Positions 16,303 through 24,280 of a stretch of 64,000 nucleotides of DNA are shown here, in pieces (the stretch's first letter is position 1; each line of letters starts with the position of its first letter). The stretch comes from UMGS1279 sp045630265 (GTDB lineage Bacteria; Bacillota; Clostridia; Oscillospirales; Acutalibacteraceae). Location of the stretch: assembly GCA_045630265.1 (NCBI GenBank), contig JAZQSV010000041.1, positions 1 through 64,000 on the forward strand, written 5' to 3'. A program made the translations under genes and the position numbers. Under the pieces are notes generated by a model. It saw nothing but the letters and a program-made list of their open reading frames with translations. It ran no database searches and was not told where the DNA came from.

Positions 16303-17115
16303 ATGAAGAAAAATCTCACACACAAAATAACAGAAAGTGCAGTGCTTTTAGCCCTGGCTACAATACTAAGCGTTATTAAGCTTGTAGATATGCCTGTGGG
16401 GGGGAGCGTAACTTTATGCAGTATGTTGCCCGTTTTGCTAATATCCTATAGATTTTCACCCGCCTTTGGGTTTTTAGGCGGCTTTGTTTATAGCGTTATT
16501 CAGCTCATTTTGGGCACCGAAAATCTGTCCTACGCCACCTCGGCCTTAGCGACGGTAGCAATAATTTTATTCGACTATTTGCTTCCCTTTACCCTTATAG
16601 CGGTTGGTGGAATTTTCAAAAAATTTATTAAGAATCAAGCGGCGGCCATTACCGTAGGTATGGCAACGGCATCTGTTATAAGGTATATCTGCCATACCAT
16701 TTCGGGCTGTACCGTTTGGGCGGGACTTTTGGTGCCCAGTAAAGAGGCACTTATATATTCTCTAAGCTATAATGCTACCTATATGCTACCCGAGCTTATT
16801 ATAGGAGTTGTCGGTGCGTTCTATCTCTCTCTTTCAGTAGATTTCTCGTCAGAGCGTTTAAGAAGACTTTCTACCTCAAAAAGCGGCGTAAAGGTTGGCG
16901 CACTTTCTGTTATAGGAAAGGTTTTAGCCGCAGTAACACTAATTTTGGACGTAGTACTTATTGCCCCCCACCTGCAAAACACTGAAAGCGGCGAGCTTTT
17001 TATGGCCGGCATTAAAAATATTAACCTGACGGCGCTTCTTATTGTTACCGTTTTGGGTATATTTTTAACAGCGGCATGTAGTATAATTCCAAAAATTTTG
17101 ACAAAAAAGGACTAA
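16303..17115 (+). CDS. thiT: Thiamine transporter ThiT (ECF S-component), with C-terminal extension
   Basis: ThiT is the substrate-binding membrane subunit that brings thiamine to the energy-coupling factor transporter. The first 180 residues give the expected six hydrophobic segments with the family's N-terminal pattern (ESAVLLALATILSVIK, MPVGGSVTLCSMLPV) and the thiamine-binding helix containing HTISGCTVW. The TPP riboswitch directly upstream supports the assignment. Unusually the protein is 270 residues long: ThiT normally ends near 190, and here about 85 residues with two more hydrophobic segments follow. Start: ATG 16303 is preceded by AAAGGA; the longer frame from 16255 lies in the terminator. 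No ECF ATPase genes are adjacent. Confidence 0.93.
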   Translation: MKKNLTHKITESAVLLALATILSVIKLVDMPVGGSVTLCSMLPVLLISYRFSPAFGFLGGFVYSVIQLILGTENLSYATSALATVAIILFDYLLPFTLIAVGGIFKKFIKNQAAAITVGMATASVIRYICHTISGCTVWAGLLVPSKEALIYSLSYNATYMLPELIIGVVGAFYLSLSVDFSSERLRRLSTSKSGVKVGALSVIGKVLAAVTLILDVVLIAPHLQNTESGELFMAGIKNINLTALLIVTVLGIFLTAACSIIPKILTKKD

Positions 17116-17162
17116 AAAAGACTAAAATTTGCATCAAAAACCCTCCGAAACGCAAGTTATAC

Positions 17163-17190
17163 TTGACTTTTTTGTGGAAAAATGTATAAT
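17163..17190 (+). promoter_or_regulatory. Sigma-A promoter of the Cys-rich protein gene
   Basis: TTGACT at 17163-17168 and TATAAT at 17185-17190 are 16 bases apart. Confidence 0.7.
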
Positions 17191-17237
17191 TGAAATATAG
17201 ATTTTCAAATTATATATTTTGAAAAGGAGGGTTTTCT

Positions 17238-18323
17238 TTGATAGGGTCTGTACTTTTTAAAGAGCGCGAACTTATTTTGCGCTTTAAAATGTCTGCTTCA
17301 GGTACTATCGAAAAGGCACCTTACTCGCTTGGCGGCGCACTTTGTGATTTTACTGCTGTTAAGCCCACAATTTCTGAAAAGCTTTTTAAAATTTTAAATA
17401 AAAAGTTTGTGGCAGATACCTCTGCCCGTATTGATACACCTACTATTGGTGCATACGTTCCCTTCCTTCGCAAGGCGCTGGAAACAAACCCGTATCTATT
17501 TCTTTATTTGAAGTTCTATGCCGAGGCTCTTATCCTTTCCTGCGAAAGCAAGGCCGAGCTTATTCCTTTTTTAAAGGAGTTTTTGTCTAAAGAAGTGGCC
17601 GAACGGCATTTAGAGGGCATTATTGCTTTGGCCGACGCAGAGCAGACCGCTAACTGGCTTGGTGCAGTTATTTTAGAGGATTTTGAATATAGGCGTAACC
17701 GTCTGAAAGGTCAGCTTGACAGAATTATATTTGGCACAACAGGCCTTGAGGATTTTACTCCAGAGCAAAGGTTTTTCATTTTAAAACAGGAAAGCGGTAG
17801 TGGTATTACAGGCAGCTTTACTGTTAACCTTTCTTCCGAGTATAACTTTGAAAGCTCCTCTAATCTTGGTACAATTAAGGCCGTTTTAAAGGGGAGCAAT
17901 GAGGGTATAGCTGCGGAGTACGAAATTAACACTCCCGACGACCTTGCCTCCATTGAACTTTTTATCACAATTTTGGCCGAGCTTCCTATGAAAAAGTGCC
18001 GCTGCTGTGGTGAATATTTTGTTCCGGTTGGCAGAAGCGACAGTGAGTATTGTAGCCGTAGCACCTTGGGTGACGAAAAGCGTTGCGACCAGATAGGCGC
18101 CATGAAAACCTTCAAGGGCAAATACGCTGAAAATCCCATATATGCCGAGTATAATAAGGTGTATAAGCGTAACCATTCAAGACTTCGTAACGGCAAGATT
18201 TATGAGTCGGAGTTTAAAGAGTGGTCGGCCGCCGCAAGGCGTATGAGGGATGAGTTTATCAGTGAGAATCGCTCAGCTGAGGAGTTTGCCGAAAAGCTAA
18301 AAGAACTTGAAATTGCAGAATAA
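17238..18323 (+). CDS. Unknown protein with a C-terminal zinc-finger-like domain
   Basis: A 361-residue cytoplasmic protein with a TTG start after AAGGAGG. The N-terminal 250 residues have no motif that I know. Around residues 255-290 is a Cys cluster, KKCRCCGEYFVPVGRSDSEYC then a later RCD, followed by a conserved-looking block rich in aromatic and basic residues (YNKVYKRNHSRLRNGKI). This resembles the CxxC...C zinc finger and RNA/DNA-binding tail of DUF6076-type proteins, but that assignment is from memory and uncertain. It has its own promoter and precedes the rpsO unit, which has a separate promoter. Confidence 0.8.
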   Translation: MIGSVLFKERELILRFKMSASGTIEKAPYSLGGALCDFTAVKPTISEKLFKILNKKFVADTSARIDTPTIGAYVPFLRKALETNPYLFLYLKFYAEALILSCESKAELIPFLKEFLSKEVAERHLEGIIALADAEQTANWLGAVILEDFEYRRNRLKGQLDRIIFGTTGLEDFTPEQRFFILKQESGSGITGSFTVNLSSEYNFESSSNLGTIKAVLKGSNEGIAAEYEINTPDDLASIELFITILAELPMKKCRCCGEYFVPVGRSDSEYCSRSTLGDEKRCDQIGAMKTFKGKYAENPIYAEYNKVYKRNHSRLRNGKIYESEFKEWSAAARRMRDEFISENRSAEEFAEKLKELEIAE

Positions 18324-18354
18324 TTAAAAAAGATACAGAAAAATAAAAACACGC

Positions 18355-18383
18355 TTTACTTTTTACACTTTTTGTGTTATACT
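18355..18383 (+). promoter_or_regulatory. Promoter of the rpsO unit
   Basis: TTTACT at 18355-18360 and TATACT at 18378-18383 are separated by 17 bases, placing the transcript start near 18390, at the base of the structured leader. Confidence 0.65.
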
Positions 18384-18390
18384 AACTCTG

Positions 18391-18470
18391 TTCCGTTTTC
18401 TGGGAGTAAGGGTTTAACCGCCAAGCGGTCATCACCTGCCTTACCCTCGGTTTACGGCAAAAATAAAAAA
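18391..18470 (+). promoter_or_regulatory. Structured rpsO leader, probable S15 autoregulatory element
   Basis: The 5' leader folds with an outer stem GGGAGTAAGG pairing with CCTTACCCTC, enclosing an ACCGC/GCGGT hairpin, followed by a GGTTTAC stretch up to the ribosome binding site. rpsO leaders in many bacteria bind S15 protein and shut off their own translation. Position and fold fit, but the specific S15-binding class cannot be confirmed by eye. Confidence 0.6.
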
Positions 18471-18483
18471 TGAGGTGAAAGAA

Positions 18484-18747
18484 ATGACAAAAGAGCAAAA
18501 GAACGCAATTATTGCTGAGTACGCTACTCACGAGGGGGATACAGGTTCTCCTGAGGTACAAATCGCGCTTCTTACAACAAGGATTAATGAGCTTACCGCT
18601 CACCTTAAGGTTCACACTAAGGACCACCACTCCCGCAGAGGTCTTTTAAAGATGGTAGGTCACAGACGTAACCTTTTGGCTTACCTTACTAAAAATGATA
18701 TTGAAAGATATCGTTCTATCATTAAGCGTCTTAACATTCGTAAGTAG
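18484..18747 (+). CDS. rpsO: 30S ribosomal protein S15
   Basis: The 87-residue protein is a close fit to S15: MTKEQK at the start, HEGDTGSPEVQIALLT, the loop HLK.H.KDHHSRRGL and the basic C-terminal helix. S15 is a primary binder of the 16S rRNA central domain. The ATG at 18484 is used because GAGGTG lies seven bases upstream and the length then matches the family; the frame opens at a GTG at 18475. It precedes pnp, the classic rpsO-pnp order, although hairpins and a second promoter lie between them. Confidence 0.97.
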   Translation: MTKEQKNAIIAEYATHEGDTGSPEVQIALLTTRINELTAHLKVHTKDHHSRRGLLKMVGHRRNLLAYLTKNDIERYRSIIKRLNIRK

Positions 18748-18754
18748 TTTGGTA

Positions 18755-18833
18755 AAGCGGGCAGGCCGATACTTTTTATCGGTTTGTCCGCTTATCTTTG
18801 TAAGACGGAAAAACCGTTGTTTTTGCGGTTTTT
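18755..18833 (+). terminator. Double hairpin between rpsO and pnp
   Basis: A 16-base stem with G-T pairs (18755-18770 with 18778-18793) follows the rpsO stop, then a second stem AAAAACCG/CGGTTTTT (18809-18816 with 18826-18833). The second has the form of an intrinsic terminator. In other bacteria this spacer holds RNase III or PNPase target structures, so a processing role is also possible. Confidence 0.6.
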
Positions 18834-18895
18834 CGGCCAAAAAAATGGCAGTTTTTCAGATAAAAATCGGCTTTTAAAAGGGTATTAGCAGTGAA

Positions 18896-18924
18896 TTGAC
18901 AGCTTAAACCAAAACCTTTAAACT
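18896..18924 (+). promoter_or_regulatory. Promoter of pnp
   Basis: TTGACA at 18896-18901 and TAAACT at 18919-18924 are 17 bases apart, giving pnp a start of its own after the rpsO hairpins. Confidence 0.6.
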
Positions 18925-18982
18925 GTGAATTTATTGCTAAACCTTCAAAGCCGTTTTAATAAAAAATTTGGAGGAAAATATT

Positions 18983-21091
18983 ATGTACGAAAATTTTAAA
19001 GTTTTCAGCACAGAGTTTGCAGGCCGCACCTTAACCGTTGAGGTTGGCAAAATGGCTCAGCTTGCAAACGGCGCATGTCTTGTTCGCTATGGCGAGACTG
19101 AAGTTTTTTGTGCCGCAACTGCTTCGGCAAAGCCCAGAGAGGGTATTGACTTTTTACCCCTTTCGGTTGACTTTGAGGAGAAGCTTTATTCCGTAGGCCG
19201 TATCCCCGGCTCCTTTACACGCCGTGAGGGCAAACCCACCGATAAGGCTATTCTTTGCTCCCGCGTTATCGACCGTCCCGTACGCCCCTTGTTCCCCAAG
19301 GATATGCGTAACGACGATTCCCTTGTTTGTACCGTAATGTCGGTTGACCCCGACTGCTCTCCCGAAATCGTTGGTATGATTGGTGCATCTATTGCCCTTT
19401 CTATTTCCGATATTCCGTGGGAAGGCCCTATCAGCGGTATTTCGGTTGGTTATGTTGACGGCGAGATTGTTCTTAACCCCAACGCAGAGCAGCAGGCAAA
19501 ATCCGAAATGCAGGTTACTGTTTCTTCTACTGCTGATTTGGTTGCTATGATTGAGGCAGGCGCTAAAGAAATTCCTAACGACGTTATGTTCGAGGGTATT
19601 ATGAAGGGCCACGCCGAAAACCAGAAGATGGTTGCCTTTATTAAGGATATCCAAAATCAAATCGGTAAAGAGAAATTTACATTCGAAACTTCCGATCCCG
19701 ACCCCGCAATGTTCGAGGCAATTAAGGAGTTTGCTATTGACGACGTTAAGGCAGCTCTTGATACTGATGATAAAAATGTTCGCGATGAGAGACTTCTCCC
19801 CGTTTACGATGCAGTTCATGCAAAGTTTGATGAAATCTATCCCGAAATGGAAGCCAAGATTGATGAGTGTATGTACAAGCTTCAAAAGTTTGTAGTTCGT
19901 CGTTGGCTTTTGGATGAGGGCAAGCGTGTTGACGGACGTGGTATTAACGAAATCCGTCCTCTTTCTGCAGAGGTTGGTCTTCTTTCCCGCGTACACGGCT
20001 CCGGTCTTTTTGCACGTGGTCAGACACAGGTTCTTACCATTGCAACACTAGGCCCCGTTCGCGATGCACAACTTTTAGACGGTATTGACAGCGAAACCGA
20101 GAAGCGCTATATGCACCACTACAATATGCCTTCCTACTCGGTTGGCGAAACCCGTCCTTCTCGTGGCCCCGGCCGTCGCGAAATTGGTCACGGTGCTCTT
20201 GCAGAGCGCGCACTTTTACCTGTAATCCCCAGCGCAGAGGAATTCCCCTACGCTATCCGCCTTGTTTCCGAGATTCTTTCTTCTAATGGTTCTACCTCTC
20301 AGGGTTCTATCTGTGGCTCTACACTTGCCCTTATGGATGCAGGTGTTCCCATTAAGGCACCCGTTGCAGGTATTTCCTGCGGTCTTATTACCGAGGGGGA
20401 CCGCTTTATGACAATGGTTGATATTCAGGGTCTTGAAGACTTCTTTGGCGATATGGACTTTAAGGTAGCAGGTACTCATAAGGGTATCACCGCTATTCAG
20501 ATGGACCTTAAAATTCACGGCTTAACACCCGAAATCATTAAGGAAGCACTAGATAAAACCTATGATGCTCGTATCCATATTTTGGATGAGGTTATGCTTA
20601 AATGTATTGCTGAGCCCAGAGCAGAGGTATCCAAGTACGCTCCCAAAATGCTTTCCACAAAAATCCATCCCGATAAAATTCGCGAGGTTATTGGTTCCGG
20701 CGGTAAGGTTATTCAGAAGATTCAGGCAGACTGCAATTGTAAGATTGATATTGATGACGACGGTAACGTATTTATCTCTGCAATCGGCGCAGATGATGCA
20801 AAACGTGCACTTCAAATAGTTGAAACAATTGCTCTCGACCCCGAGGTTGGCGCAATTTACAAGGGTAAGGTTACCCGCCTTATGAACTTTGGCGCATTTG
20901 TTGAAATTGCTCCCGGTAAAGAAGGTCTTGTTCACATCAGCAAGCTTGATACAAAGCGTGTTGAAAAGGTTGAGGACTGCGTAGCAGTTGGCGATGAGGT
21001 TATCGTTAAGGTTACCGAGATTGACGACCAGGGCCGCCTAAACCTTAGCCGTAAGGACGCACTTATGGATATGGAAGCTAAGAAACAGTAA
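18983..21091 (+). CDS. pnp: Polyribonucleotide nucleotidyltransferase (PNPase)
   Basis: PNPase degrades RNA 3' to 5' with phosphate and also adds tails. The 702 residues contain both RNase PH core domains (FCAATASAKPREGIDFLPL, then RVHGSGLFARGQTQVL in the second), the FFGDMDFKVAGT catalytic stretch with the metal-binding Asp residues, KIREVIGSGGKVI of the KH domain, and the C-terminal S1 domain (GAIYKGKVTRLMNFGAFVEI). The length is standard. GGAGG precedes the ATG at 18983 by eight bases; the frame opens 15 bases earlier in the site itself. A strong terminator follows. Confidence 0.98.
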   Translation: MYENFKVFSTEFAGRTLTVEVGKMAQLANGACLVRYGETEVFCAATASAKPREGIDFLPLSVDFEEKLYSVGRIPGSFTRREGKPTDKAILCSRVIDRPVRPLFPKDMRNDDSLVCTVMSVDPDCSPEIVGMIGASIALSISDIPWEGPISGISVGYVDGEIVLNPNAEQQAKSEMQVTVSSTADLVAMIEAGAKEIPNDVMFEGIMKGHAENQKMVAFIKDIQNQIGKEKFTFETSDPDPAMFEAIKEFAIDDVKAALDTDDKNVRDERLLPVYDAVHAKFDEIYPEMEAKIDECMYKLQKFVVRRWLLDEGKRVDGRGINEIRPLSAEVGLLSRVHGSGLFARGQTQVLTIATLGPVRDAQLLDGIDSETEKRYMHHYNMPSYSVGETRPSRGPGRREIGHGALAERALLPVIPSAEEFPYAIRLVSEILSSNGSTSQGSICGSTLALMDAGVPIKAPVAGISCGLITEGDRFMTMVDIQGLEDFFGDMDFKVAGTHKGITAIQMDLKIHGLTPEIIKEALDKTYDARIHILDEVMLKCIAEPRAEVSKYAPKMLSTKIHPDKIREVIGSGGKVIQKIQADCNCKIDIDDDGNVFISAIGADDAKRALQIVETIALDPEVGAIYKGKVTRLMNFGAFVEIAPGKEGLVHISKLDTKRVEKVEDCVAVGDEVIVKVTEIDDQGRLNLSRKDALMDMEAKKQ

Positions 21092-21110
21092 TTAGCATTT
21101 AAAAGGTTTT

Positions 21111-21150
21111 AAACGGGTTTTAGATAAACATCTAAAACCCGTTTTTATTT
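21111..21150 (+). terminator. Terminator of pnp
   Basis: A perfect 15-bp inverted repeat (21111-21125 with 21130-21144) with a four-base loop is followed by a T-rich run. Confidence 0.92.
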
Positions 21151-21164
21151 TACAAAATTTATTA

Positions 21165-21193
21165 TTGACTAGGCATATAAAAACAGGTACAAT
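21165..21193 (+). promoter_or_regulatory. Promoter of the DUF1292 gene
   Basis: TTGACT at 21165-21170 and TACAAT at 21188-21193 are 17 bases apart. Confidence 0.75.
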
Positions 21194-21226
21194 ATAATTA
21201 GAAACTATGAAACGGAGAGATTTACC

Positions 21227-21532
21227 ATGAGTGAAAATAATACTTTTGGAAATGATATTGTTACCCTGACCGATGACGAGGGTAAAGAATATTCCTTTGA
21301 AATTTTAGACGCCATCGAAACCGATACCGGCCGTTACCTTGCAATGCTTCCCTATTATGCCGACGCTAAGGATAGACTTGATGACAGCGGCGAGCTTGTA
21401 CTTGTTAAAACCGTTTTGGATGATGACGGTGAGGAGTATTTTGAGGATATTGCCGATGATGACGAGTACGAAACTATTGCCGATTTCTTCATTCAGCGCC
21501 TAAGCGAAGAGTACGATATAGATGAGCAGTAG
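21227..21532 (+). CDS. DUF1292 family acidic protein (YrzB-like)
   Basis: A 101-residue, very acidic cytoplasmic protein. It has the DUF1292 pattern: an N-terminal DIVTLTDDEGKEYSFE, a central ...YLAMLPY segment, and a C-terminal LVLVKTVLDDDGEEYFEDI block. Members occur throughout Firmicutes, commonly near alaS, ruvX and ireB genes, with no established function; that neighbourhood is not present here. The gene has its own promoter and good GGAGAG site. Confidence 0.9.
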   Translation: MSENNTFGNDIVTLTDDEGKEYSFEILDAIETDTGRYLAMLPYYADAKDRLDDSGELVLVKTVLDDDGEEYFEDIADDDEYETIADFFIQRLSEEYDIDEQ

Positions 21533-21645
21533 CCCATGCGATGGGCGGCGAGTTCGCGCATTCGGTTGGCAAAAGTTTTTAAAATGCGCCCGCGCTTAAA
21601 AGTTGCAAGACTGCTCATTTTTTTTAAAAATGTATATCTTTTAAT

Positions 21646-21831
21646 TTCCTTCCCTGTTCGTGGACCGTGGTATTCTATAACCCTACAACCTTTATTTAGG
21701 GGACCTATCTCCCGCGGCGGGCTTGCAGACCTCCCGATTTTTATCGGACGAAGGGAGCGCGAAACCGTGGGGCGGCCACCCACCTGTTTTATTTGCAGGT
21801 TATCAAGCTGCCACTTGCGGCAGGGCAGGAA
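21646..21831 (+). ncRNA. ssrS: Probable 6S RNA (ssrS)
   Basis: The stretch between the DUF1292 gene and the next terminator carries no convincing ORF but is rich in pairing. Its two ends pair over 11 bases (TTCCTTCCCTG at 21646 with CAGGGCAGGAA at 21821, one mismatch), giving the long closed rod expected of 6S RNA, with a purine/pyrimidine-rich middle (CCCTACAACCTTTATTTAGG) and further hairpins: CCGAT/ATCGG, ACCTG/CAGGT and CTGCC/GGCAG. The size, about 186 bases, fits 6S RNA, which binds sigma-A RNA polymerase. No clear promoter is visible upstream, so it may be processed from the DUF1292 transcript. The name rests on overall shape and memory. Confidence 0.55.
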
Positions 21832-21846
21832 AATTTGTAAAATTTA

Positions 21847-21890
21847 AAACGTGCCTACGACAATTTGTCATAGGCACGTTTGCATTTTAT
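21847..21890 (+). terminator. Terminator after the probable 6S RNA
   Basis: A 15-bp stem (21847-21861 with 21867-21881, one mismatch) with a five-base loop is followed by TGCATTTTATT. Confidence 0.8.
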
Positions 21891-21927
21891 TAGGGAGATG
21901 GACGGTATTTATGCCAACTAAATTGGT

Positions 21928-22128
21928 TTATTTTTTGTATTCCAGCAAATCGGAAATATCGCAACCAAGTGCAGCACAAATTCTATCAAGCACAAAACTG
22001 TCATAACGAATGACCTTGTTTTTGTAGTAGTTGTCTATAATTTGATATTGTATTCCCGTGCGCTTTGAAAGTTCATATCTGCTAACATTTAATTTTGTCA
22101 ATGTCTTATCAAGAGTTATTTTTATCAT
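21928..22128 (-). CDS. Small XRE/Cro-C1 type helix-turn-helix regulator
   Basis: A 66-residue DNA-binding protein consisting of little more than one HTH domain: KLNVSRYELSKRTGIQYQIIDNYYKNK forms the helix-turn-helix region and LDRICAALGCDISDLLEY the final helices. This is the Cro/C1 (HTH_26-like) class of minimal regulators. The ATG at 22128 is chosen because the longer frame begins with a GTG inside the AGAGGTG site. It is divergent from the SLOG-domain gene with about 100 bases between them, so it may control that gene and itself. Confidence 0.85.
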   Translation of the reverse strand: MIKITLDKTLTKLNVSRYELSKRTGIQYQIIDNYYKNKVIRYDSFVLDRICAALGCDISDLLEYKK

Positions 22129-22175
22129 AATCTTATTATACACCTCTAATTACATTTTATTGAGGATATATTTAC

Positions 22176-22204
22176 TTGACAATTCTCTTGAATAGATATA
22201 TACT
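22176..22204 (+). promoter_or_regulatory. Promoter of the SLOG gene with overlapping palindrome
   Basis: TTGACA at 22176-22181 and TATACT at 22199-22204 are 17 bases apart. The -10 region lies within TATATACTTATATA (22197-22210), a near-palindrome that could be an operator for the divergent XRE regulator. Confidence 0.65.
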
Positions 22205-22235
22205 TATATAACGACATATTTTTGCAGGTGGATAT

Positions 22236-22613
22236 ATGATAAAAAGAATAGTAATAGCAGGAAGTAGAGAATATAATAATTATACTCAAGCCAAAGAGGA
22301 ATTAGAAGCTTGTTTGCTCGAGATACAAAATGAATATGACATTATCGTTCTTTCAGGTGGATGTAGAGGAGCCGATTTAATTGGGGAAAGATATGCCCGA
22401 GAAAAGGGTTACAAGGTGGAAAAATACCCTGCAGATTGGCAAAAATATGGGCGAAGTGCAGGGCCTAAAAGAAATGAAGAAATGGCAAAAATCAGCGACT
22501 TGGTAATTTGTTTTTGGGATGGCAAAAGCAGAGGAACAAAATCTATGATAGGATATGCAAAAAAATATAACACACCAATAAAGGTTATACAAATTGAGCA
22601 ACCAACAATGTAA
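22236..22613 (+). CDS. DUF2493 / YspA-type SLOG-domain protein
   Basis: A 125-residue Rossmann-like protein of the SLOG superfamily (YspA, cpYpsA-related, DUF2493). It starts with IAGSREYNNY, followed by LSGGCRGADLIGERYAREKG, KYPADW...GRSAGPKRNEEMAK and VICFWDGKSRGTKSMI, matching the family's nucleotide- or ligand-binding loops. SLOG proteins bind nucleotides such as ADP-ribose derivatives or NAD and appear in nucleotide-sensing and phage-conflict systems. Here the gene pairs with a divergent XRE regulator and ends at a strong terminator, giving a compact two-gene unit. The ligand is unknown. Confidence 0.87.
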   Translation: MIKRIVIAGSREYNNYTQAKEELEACLLEIQNEYDIIVLSGGCRGADLIGERYAREKGYKVEKYPADWQKYGRSAGPKRNEEMAKISDLVICFWDGKSRGTKSMIGYAKKYNTPIKVIQIEQPTM

Positions 22614-22644
22614 ATTTCATCATTCAATACACACGAAGATAATC

Positions 22645-22676
22645 AAACACCCAACCTATTTCGAGGTTGGGTGTTT
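22645..22676. terminator. Bidirectional terminator between the SLOG gene and comM
   Basis: A 13-bp perfect inverted repeat (22645-22657 with 22664-22676) with A and T runs at its ends serves the two converging genes. Confidence 0.9.
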
Positions 22677-22709
22677 ATTTATTATCTATTGTACGAAAAA
22701 GTTTCGCCA

Positions 22710-24233
22710 TTATTCCCAGTATTTCCTATCAAGACTTCTAAACTGTATGGCCTGTGCAATGTGGATGAAATCAATATTTTCTGCACCGTCTAAATCCGCA
22801 AGGGTGCGGGCCACTTTTAAAAGTCTGTCGTACGCTCTGCCCGAAAGCCCCATCGTTTCAAAGGCGGTTTTAAGTGTGGATTCGGCATCGGCGGTTAGGG
22901 TGCAGTATTTTTTAAGAAGTGCAGGGGTAAGCCGAGCATTACAGGTAATGCTCTCATTTTTATAGCGCTCGTTTTGTATTTGCCTTGCCTTGTCAACCCT
23001 TTTCTTAATCTCGGCTGAGGTTTCTTCGTTTATCCCGCCTTGCAATTCGTCATACTTTACAGGCGGCACCTCTACGTGAATATCAAGTCTATCCAGCATT
23101 GGGCCAGAAATCTTGCCAAGATATTTTGACACGGCATTCGGCGTGCAGGTGCAACGCTTGGTTGGATGGCCGTAAAATCCGCAAGGGCAGGGGTTCATAG
23201 CTCCTATAAGGGTAAAGGAGCAGGGATAGGTTAATGTCCCCGCTACTCTGGAAACGGTAACAACACCATCCTCTAAAGGTGCACGAAGAGCCTCCATAAC
23301 ATCCCTTTTAAATTCGGGAAGCTCATCTAAAAACAAAACGCCATTGTGGGCTAGGGAAATTTCACCCGGCTTTGGCAGTGTTCCTCCGCCTGACATAGCG
23401 GGTGTAGAAACGGTATGGTGTGGTGAACGGAAAGGCCTTACTTTAACAAGCGGGGAGTTTTTTGGTAATTCCCCCGCAATAGAATGAATTTTAGTTGTAT
23501 CAACCGATTCTTCTTCGGTCATTTCAGGAAGTATGGTGGGAAAGCGTTTTGCAAGCATACTTTTTCCCGAGCCGGGAGGGCCGATAAGCAGTACGTTATG
23601 TCCGCCCGCCGCAGCAACCTCAAGGGCCTTTTTTGCAAGGATTTGGCCTTTAACCTCCGAAAAATCAAGAAGGTGAACGGTATGGCTGTTTTCAGTAAGA
23701 ATGGGCGCAGCTTTTTTTATTGTAATAGCGCCGTTTAAAAAGTCCGCAAGCTGCCTAATACTTTTAATGGGATAAATATCAATACCATGTACCACCGCAC
23801 CTTCGGCCGCATTGTCTTCTGGAACAAAAAGGCGTTTAATACCGCATTCTCTAGCTTTAAGTGTCATGCTAAGTAGCCCGTTTATTGGTCTGAGTTTGCC
23901 GTCTAGCGATAACTCTCCTATAAATGCACTGTCACTAAAATCTCCGCTCAGCTGACCGGTTGCGACCAAAATAGATACAAGTAAAGGTACGTCGTAAAGG
24001 GTGCCTTCTTTTTTTCGGTCGGCGGGAGCAAGGTTGATTGTTGTTCGGCCTATTGGGAAATGAAAGCCCGCGTTTTTCATGGCTGCGCGCACTCTATCCT
24101 TCGATTCTTTAACCGCCGCGTCGGGAAGTCCTACAATGTCAAAACTGTAGGTACCGTTAGATACGTCGGCTTCGACCTCTATCATATATGCATCCATACC
24201 AAATATGCCAATACTGTTTTGCTTAGTGAACAT
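22710..24233 (-). CDS. comM: ComM/YifB family Mg-chelatase-like AAA+ ATPase
   Basis: A 507-residue protein with an N-terminal Lon-protease-like ChlI domain (VEADVSNGTYSFDIVGLPD, LAPADRKKEGTLYDVPL) and a central AAA+ domain: Walker A GPPGSGKS, Walker B GVLFLDELPEF, then a Cys-containing insertion (MNPCPCGFYGHPTKRCTC) and the arginine-finger region SGPMLDRLDIHVE. A C-terminal Mg_chelatase_C domain follows. ComM homologues are helicase-like hexamers that promote branch migration during natural transformation. The size is typical. Whether this organism is competent cannot be judged from the window. Confidence 0.95.
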   Translation of the reverse strand: MFTKQNSIGIFGMDAYMIEVEADVSNGTYSFDIVGLPDAAVKESKDRVRAAMKNAGFHFPIGRTTINLAPADRKKEGTLYDVPLLVSILVATGQLSGDFSDSAFIGELSLDGKLRPINGLLSMTLKARECGIKRLFVPEDNAAEGAVVHGIDIYPIKSIRQLADFLNGAITIKKAAPILTENSHTVHLLDFSEVKGQILAKKALEVAAAGGHNVLLIGPPGSGKSMLAKRFPTILPEMTEEESVDTTKIHSIAGELPKNSPLVKVRPFRSPHHTVSTPAMSGGGTLPKPGEISLAHNGVLFLDELPEFKRDVMEALRAPLEDGVVTVSRVAGTLTYPCSFTLIGAMNPCPCGFYGHPTKRCTCTPNAVSKYLGKISGPMLDRLDIHVEVPPVKYDELQGGINEETSAEIKKRVDKARQIQNERYKNESITCNARLTPALLKKYCTLTADAESTLKTAFETMGLSGRAYDRLLKVARTLADLDGAENIDFIHIAQAIQFRSLDRKYWE

Positions 24234-24280
24234 TTAAATCAAATACCTCTCGCTAAACTTAATTAATTTAAATCAAGTTA

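Noticed and set aside
19154..19996. 280-codon minus-strand ORF inside pnp
   Set aside because: It is antisense to a well-matched PNPase domain, has no ribosome binding site, and arises from the codon bias of pnp.
19900..20520. Further antisense ORFs within pnp suggesting overlapping genes
   Set aside because: No start signals, and the plus-strand frame is fully explained by conserved PNPase sequence.
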